NCBI RefSeq assembly: GCF_003590095.1
Contig: NC_039490.1
Coordinates: 10,495,834-10,559,833 of the forward strand
From: Trichoplusia ni
Taxonomy: Eukaryota; Arthropoda; Insecta; Lepidoptera; Noctuidae
Direction: 5' to 3'
Length of the DNA stretch: 64,000 nt
Part shown: in pieces, positions 58,941 through 64,000 of the stretch
How positions within the stretch are numbered: position 1 is the first letter of the stretch
How the letters are laid out: every line of letters begins with the position of its first letter
Made by a program: the position numbers and the translations under genes
The notes under the pieces: generated by a model
What the model was told of the DNA's origin: nothing
Database searches by the model: none
Seen by the model: the letters and a program-made list of their open reading frames with translations, nothing else

Positions 58941-59236
58941 CTGGGAAGTAACAAGTGGATTAAGGGAAATTGATAATCTGAGAATCTATCATGGCAAACT
59001 GATCTCGAATTTTGTTAATCCTTGATAACTACTGGGTGGATGCATTTAATATGGATAGCTTGAGAGATGAATGAAATAAGAGAGGCTAAGATTAAATTTG
59101 AACGGTCGGAAATCTTTAGTCAGTAGTTAAAGACTGAATGATTGTTGTCAAAAAATACTAAGAATGCAAAATGTCAATGATCATCAGCTCAAATAAAGAT
59201 GGTTTTAAAGTTGATAGAAGATGTGTAAGAAATTAC

Positions 59237-59292
59237 CTTGACTTGTGCGATGTATTTCTCACTGGTAACACTGGAGAGGACGAACGTCAACT
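59237..59292 (-). other. IMFa: IMFamide 5'UTR exon
   Basis: Predicted 56-nt non-coding first exon from the TCAGT initiator (A at 59292) to AAG before donor gtaatt. The intron then runs to the acceptor at 58943-58941. Confidence 0.65.
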
Positions 59293-59325
59293 GATGCTGA
59301 TGGAACATTTTCCCGCCAATTTATA
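59290..59325 (-). promoter_or_regulatory. IMFa: IMFamide core promoter
   Basis: TATAAA on the minus strand at 59325-59320 and initiator GCATCAGT with +1 at 59292, i.e. 33 bases downstream, the same spacing as the SIFamide promoter. A second TCAG at 59298 is an alternative start. Confidence 0.75.
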
Positions 59326-60557
59326 CTCTGAAAGTAAAAGATGGCGGCCGTCCAAGCACTTATTGGATTACTGGAAACTGACCACATATTGACCGAGAAT
59401 CTCGAGTATTCTCAAAGGATTATAACTTCGTTAGTGCATAGATTAATAGTTTGATAGGGCAGCCATATGAAGGCGGGCGCCATGATGGATTTGTCGTACA
59501 AACTTACAAAGTCCCACTTACGTGTAGATAGATTTATAGTGTATGTTATAAGTAAGTAGTTAAGAAAAAATCTCCAAAATCGTCGCTGGGTCTACAATTA
59601 GGGCTCTGAGGTCATCACCCGCCACATTACCAGCGTTTGCAAGATGGTGCATTGCCACGCGCGTCGGATGATATTTCAGCAAGCTCTGTGGAGTCCATAA
59701 TCGTTGATACCTATTCTTCTAGACCGACGTCAAGAAGAATTTTCAGTATAATTTTGACACTATCCTTCACCAAAGCAAATAGAAGAGTCGTTTGATAATT
59801 TTTCATCCAAAAAAGAAGAAGACTCGTAGAAGAAAGAATAAAGACTCGGAGATCAATTCGGACTCTAGAATCGGCAAGATTTATCTCAAAATGTATGCCC
59901 CGGCTCTTACTTAGGAAAATGAAATAGAAAAAGACTCCGGCCTTAGATCATGCATGTTCACCACTGGCTATTCCTAAGCAGAGGAAGTTTTTGACTTAAG
60001 GGTATAAAACTAATAGCTACGCTAAAATAATTCTTGTCTTCTCTGTAGTACAAATAAGAAAAAAAAAACATAAAGCTCTACTGTGGCTTGGCAATACTCT
60101 TGAACTATACTTGTACGGCTTGTACCTTAAAAAACGGCTCCCGCACTAAAAAAATTAATCCTTGTTACGGGGTTTTCTCAAATACATTTTGCCAGATGGT
60201 TGATACTCAGGACAAGCATTAATGTATCACACAAACGCTTGTCCTAGGCGGGTATCGAACCCGCGTCATGTTGCGCTCCGTATGTTTGGTGTGGTGTTCT
60301 CAACCACACGGCTATCTTTGCAATCGCTTTGTTTTAAATTACATCCTTTACAATAAACAGCTTAACCTACATTGAAATAAGTACATTCTTATAATTTCTT
60401 TCTACCCATCAAAGCTTAATCTTGATCAATAGTCGCCACTTCGGGGACAAGATTATGAAACATTTTTCTAATCGTATTTTCTTTTCATTACTTTGACAAG
60501 AGATTGCAGTAAATTGCTTTGAAACTCAATTATGAGACTGTAATGAGGGTAGTCTGA
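59326..60557. promoter_or_regulatory. Shared upstream region of IMFamide and SIFamide
   Basis: About 1.2 kb between two divergent TATA boxes. Contains one SINE (60130-60325). Any enhancer for the few peptidergic neurons expected to express these genes could lie here. I identified no specific binding sites. Confidence 0.6.
60130..60325 (-). repeat. tRNA-derived SINE between neuropeptide promoters
   Basis: Main family, minus orientation, with head (ggctat..), B-box complement gggtatcgaacccgcg and tail. It lies about 235 bases upstream of the SIFamide TATA box. Confidence 0.8.
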
Positions 60558-60593
60558 TATAAAAGGACGGGGAATATTGGTTGATGCATCAGT
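60558..60593 (+). promoter_or_regulatory. SIFa: SIFamide core promoter
   Basis: TATAAAAG at 60558-60565 and initiator GCATCAGTC with +1 at 60591, 33 bases downstream of the first T. Confidence 0.8.
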
Positions 60594-60636
60594 CTTCGTC
60601 TCTTACATCTTCAAGTCGTCTTGATTTTTATATCAA
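60591..60636 (+). other. SIFa: SIFamide 5'UTR exon
   Basis: Predicted 46-nt non-coding exon ending TATCAA before donor gtgagt. Its intron (60637-60966) ends tttccag and contains a 5S-SINE fragment. Confidence 0.7.
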
Positions 60637-60669
60637 GTGAGTTGTAGAATTTTAAGTACTTATAAGCAT

Positions 60670-60775
60670 AGTATTTTCCCAAATATGTTGGGTACGGTTT
60701 CCAGTCTAATTGGACGCTATATACCAGTGTTTTACAAGGAGCGACTGCTTATATGATCTCCTCTAGCAATTACGG
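60670..60775 (-). repeat. 5S-derived SINE fragment in SIFamide 5'UTR intron
   Basis: Carries tttacaaggagcgactgc and tttccagtctaattgga, matching the body of the 49205-49585 family. Confidence 0.75.
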
Positions 60776-60977
60776 AATAAGCTTAAAAAACAAGCCTTTA
60801 CAAGCTATCGACAAATAGTTCTTAAGATAGTCAAAAAGTTAAATGTCCTTAAATCGATGTGGTGCCTTACTAGGGATCCTTGATTAATTGGGACCCTGAA
60901 TCAGTGTGGTATAATATCCCATATTTTGTTACCTCAGATGTTATAAAAATTGTACGTTCTTTCCAGAGGCTCAGAAA

Positions 60978-61095
60978 ATGCGTTTCATCTTAGCGCTGTT
61001 CTTCGCCGCGGTAATCTTTTGCATCCAGAATGCTGGGGCCACGTACAGGAAACCGCCTTTCAATGGGTCCATATTTGGAAAACGCGGAGTCGTTG
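60978..61095 (+). CDS. SIFa: SIFamide coding exon 1
   Basis: Signal peptide and mature peptide through GKRGVV, donor gtaagt in phase 1. The open frame past 61095 is intron. Confidence 0.97.
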
Positions 61096-61636
61096 GTAAG
61101 TCTTACTGTTATCAAGTAGGACTTGCTGCTGTGGAAGCAAGACGCCGTTATGTGCATTGTAGCTTGCTGTCTCGCTTACTTACTTAAGGAGCTCATATTT
61201 CAGACATTGTAAACATTGAATTGTTTGTGTCAACATGAAGTACCTACATTTTGATATTTGGTGACGTCATAAGCTTCTTTCTATTCCTGACTATTTCCCG
61301 ACCTCTTAAAAAAGACAAAAAATGTTTCCTTTATAAACTAACTAGCGCCCGCGGATTCGTCTGCGTATAATATTAAATTATGTTATTTCTAATCACTCGA
61401 AAAACGTGTGTTCATGACGACAGGTAAAGTACTTCGCGTGACAGGAACAAACAAACTTACATTCCCAATTAAAATATTAATAGGGTTAATTCGGGTTAAA
61501 TCATTTCTACAGATTATGTAATTAATTTAATTTACTTTTTCCAGAATATGACTCAACAGGCCGAGCATTGTCGGCGTTGTGCGAGATTGCTACTGAAACC
61601 TGTCAGGCGTGGTACCAAACTCTGGAAAACAAGTGA
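60978..61636 (+). CDS. SIFa: SIFamide neuropeptide precursor (two coding exons)
   Basis: Secreted precursor of SIFamide, an arthropod brain neuropeptide acting through a G-protein-coupled receptor and linked in insects to feeding, sleep and courtship control (family knowledge). Exons 60978-61095 and 61545-61636 join in phase 1 to give 69 residues. Signal peptide RFILALFFAAVIFCIQNAGA (to about 21); mature peptide TYRKPPFNGSIF (22-33), then GKR for amidation and dibasic cleavage; then a 33-residue C-terminal peptide with a CX6C cysteine pair. The start is the only ATG after the acceptor, and the ATGCGTTTC opening also occurs in the IMFamide paralogue (ATGCG.TTC). TATA box, 5'UTR exon and poly(A) signal are all in place. 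The mature motif makes the identity essentially certain. Confidence 0.98.
61545..61636 (+). CDS. SIFa: SIFamide coding exon 2
   Basis: Acceptor ttttccag, codons for EYDSTGRALSALCEIATETC and QAWYQTLENK, then TGA. 92 nt. Confidence 0.97.
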
Positions 61637-61728
61637 ATGGAAGGAAACAGACGTCATAATTATGTATTGTTAATGTGATTAAATACGTATAATGTATAAA
61701 TCAATGTATTATAAAACATGTAATCATA

Positions 61729-61734
61729 AATAAA
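61729..61734 (+). terminator. SIFa: SIFamide poly(A) signal
   Basis: AATAAA 93 bases past the stop codon. Confidence 0.85.
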
Positions 61735-63964
61735 TCATTATTCATTAAGAATCATAGATTTTTCTTTTTTCTAATCTAGGTATTCGTAACAAAATATCTA
61801 CTTATCTACTTCTTTTTGATCGATTTTTGGTTGATTATAATTATGAACAACTTACAGGCGCACAAAGTAATATTAATTACTCACATAAGATATTTTCCCT
61901 CAACTCTGATAAAGAATTACTTTTTATATTGTATTACCACAATTTTATGAAAATAGGTAGAGAATTTGCTCATCAGATCTGGATAGTTATTGAGCTATGT
62001 TAGACGTGGTAGTTGAATACTGGTTATGTTTACCAAAGACTTTGGTCCCTTTTAAGGACTAATCCCTGTGCACAAGGATTATGGATAATGGACTATTAAC
62101 CATTCGTAAGTTCATTTTACATAAATGGCCCCTATTCATCATTCCGCTTAAAGTCCTCACCACAGTCTTACATATTTACTGTTACATTTAGATGTTGCTT
62201 ATAAACTTTTCCACTGATGACAACATATTATTATCTTTTAAAGATTATTCTGAGTTTACTGTAACAACCATGGAAAGGAATGTAATTTAGAAGTACATTC
62301 TGGATTACAAAATTCGTTAATGACAATCTGTGGTTGAAGACGTCAAAAGTTCTAGCCATTTCATTGGTTACGATCTAACCGGTCTTTCTGCGTCCAATAA
62401 GAACATCTGATAGCAACCACGTTTTTTCAAAGAAAACAAATTTTAATCTGTCTAATGGCTGCTACATTTTCGCGATATACGTGTGTGGCAAATTAAATTT
62501 TAATTGTTATTTAACAAATTATAATAGATTTGAAGTGTACTTTCTGAGTCCTGCACATGAGAATTCTGCGTATACAATGAGAAAACATATCGTCTGCGAG
62601 AGAATTTGACGTCAAAATCCGAAGTCCAAACCGAGGTAAATCTAAGATTATAATACGTATTTTTTCTTGAATTTGATTAATAGGCAGTATTATTATTATA
62701 TGTTCTTGATAGGTTTTCGTTACAGTTACGTTTATTTACGTGTTGCGCCTTGTTTTTATCGATTTATGTTGTGTGTTTTCGTGTTCTTGTTCAAAATGAT
62801 GTGAAGGTGTGATTATCAGTTTTTTGTCAACAACGAACTTAATGTCGTAATTATCGAACACGGTTATTATCTTAAATGCAGTAAAACGCGTCAGCAACAG
62901 TCCTTTACACTTAAATACGGAGGAATTATTTTAAAACTTATTATTTTGAACCTTGTTTTATCCATGTAATGTGATTATAGTTAACACGAGTAAAATTATA
63001 TGCGTATTTGATATCATATTGCTGACTATGTTAATATAATGTTACAATGTTATATTTTCTGTTTAAGATCTGACTGACAGACATGATATCAACCAATAGT
63101 TAAAATCTGTACAATTAATTAACTAAATTGAATCTTTTTGAACTCCACAAAATATGATGTAATTTATTAATCATTGGATTGGATAACAAATAGTATAAAC
63201 CGGTGATATTCAATTCAAGTGTATTAATACCTGAAATCTTTATCTTCAAGATATTTTATTTTCTATTTTAACTTAGCATATTGTATAGGGACCACAGTTA
63301 AACACCTGTTGCAATAATAGGCTGTGATATGCCATTAAAATTTATAACAATAATTTAATTTTAAAAAAGAATTATTGTTTTTAAATCCTCTTTATTCTAT
63401 ATTATCTGCCTTTGTAAGCTCAATCATTCATTAATAATAAAAATTCCTGTGAATGAACTGCTGAAACTGTTGACTGTATTTTGCATAACATAAACAAGGA
63501 AAAAAACTAGAAATACTTTTCACAACACAAAGTTATAAACATATGGTATTCAGATAAACTTCAGGGGACTGAATACCAAACCAACATAACTTAGGAAAGG
63601 GCTAAGCAAGAGGTTTTTTTAAAATTCAACATTAATTTATTTAATACCAAGTATTAATTACCAGTCTTACAACTTAATTAAAAGAAAAATGCATCTTATA
63701 CACAACCTTCTTCTAAATCCAAATCTTAAGGTATTTAATGCCAAGCCTAAAAAACCAGTCCTCTTAAGTAAATTAAAAGAAAAATGCATTTCATACTGAT
63801 TATATAGTGTTCTAGATCTTTGCAGTGAATAAAGTTTTAATAATAGACATATAATCATTGTCTAGTGAAGCAGTCAAATCCTGAGATTATGAACTGATGA
63901 AATGATATTGAACTGATTTAAAATAAAACATACAAAATAAGTACATTTAAGTAAGATAGTAACT
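61735..63964. other. Intergenic region right of SIFamide
   Basis: AT-rich with no supported gene. Around 62,500-62,632 a GC-richer stretch ending ccgag before gtaaat could be a 5'UTR exon with donor for a plus-strand gene continuing past the window. Confidence 0.5.
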
Positions 63965-64000
63965 ATGTCTAGAGACTCATCGACCCCACAGTCAAACCAT
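63965..64000 (+). CDS. Possible start of a gene cut by the window end
   Basis: ATG followed by eleven open codons (MSRDSSTPQSNH) to the last base. The local rise in GC and the candidate upstream donor near 62,632 fit a coding start, but twelve codons cannot settle it. No family recognised. Confidence 0.25.
   Translation, partial: MSRDSSTPQSNH

Noticed and set aside
61096..61187. SIFamide precursor continuing past GKRGVVG without splicing
   Set aside because: The extension has no conserved features. The gtaagt donor and the exon at 61545 give the family-typical C-terminal peptide matching the paralogue.

Overview
This 64 kb window is animal nuclear DNA, almost certainly from a moth or butterfly (Lepidoptera). 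It is AT-rich, has GT-AG introns and is packed with short non-autonomous repeats. It also holds a SIFamide gene beside an IMFamide paralogue, a pairing I associate with Lepidoptera. I did not identify the species.

Region by region: (1) About 1-9,140 has no gene I can support, only repeats. (2) 9,342-57,337, minus strand, is one very large gene for an unconventional class V myosin heavy chain (Drosophila didum, vertebrate MYO5). I resolved 40 coding exons whose splice phases all agree. They give a 1,823-residue protein with N-terminal SH3-like region, motor, six IQ motifs, interrupted coiled coils and a C-terminal globular cargo-binding domain. The introns are loaded with tRNA-derived SINEs, a 5S-rRNA-derived SINE family, several MITE families and minisatellites. 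(3) 58,187-59,292, minus strand, is a two-coding-exon gene for an IMFamide precursor. (4) 60,591-61,734, plus strand, is a two-coding-exon gene for a SIFamide precursor. (5) 61,740-64,000 is mostly non-coding, with a possible start of another gene in the last 36 bases.

The two neuropeptide genes stand head to head, with predicted start sites about 1.3 kb apart. They share exon structure, a phase-1 intron at the same codon, a 5'UTR intron, and a TATA/initiator core with the same 33-base spacing, so they look like an inverted duplication that carried its promoter. This is the most interesting biology in the window. The other strong candidate is a phase-compatible alternative first exon inside the myosin V gene, which would make a motorless, tail-only myosin V of about 811 residues. 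No intact transposase or reverse transcriptase reading frame was seen.
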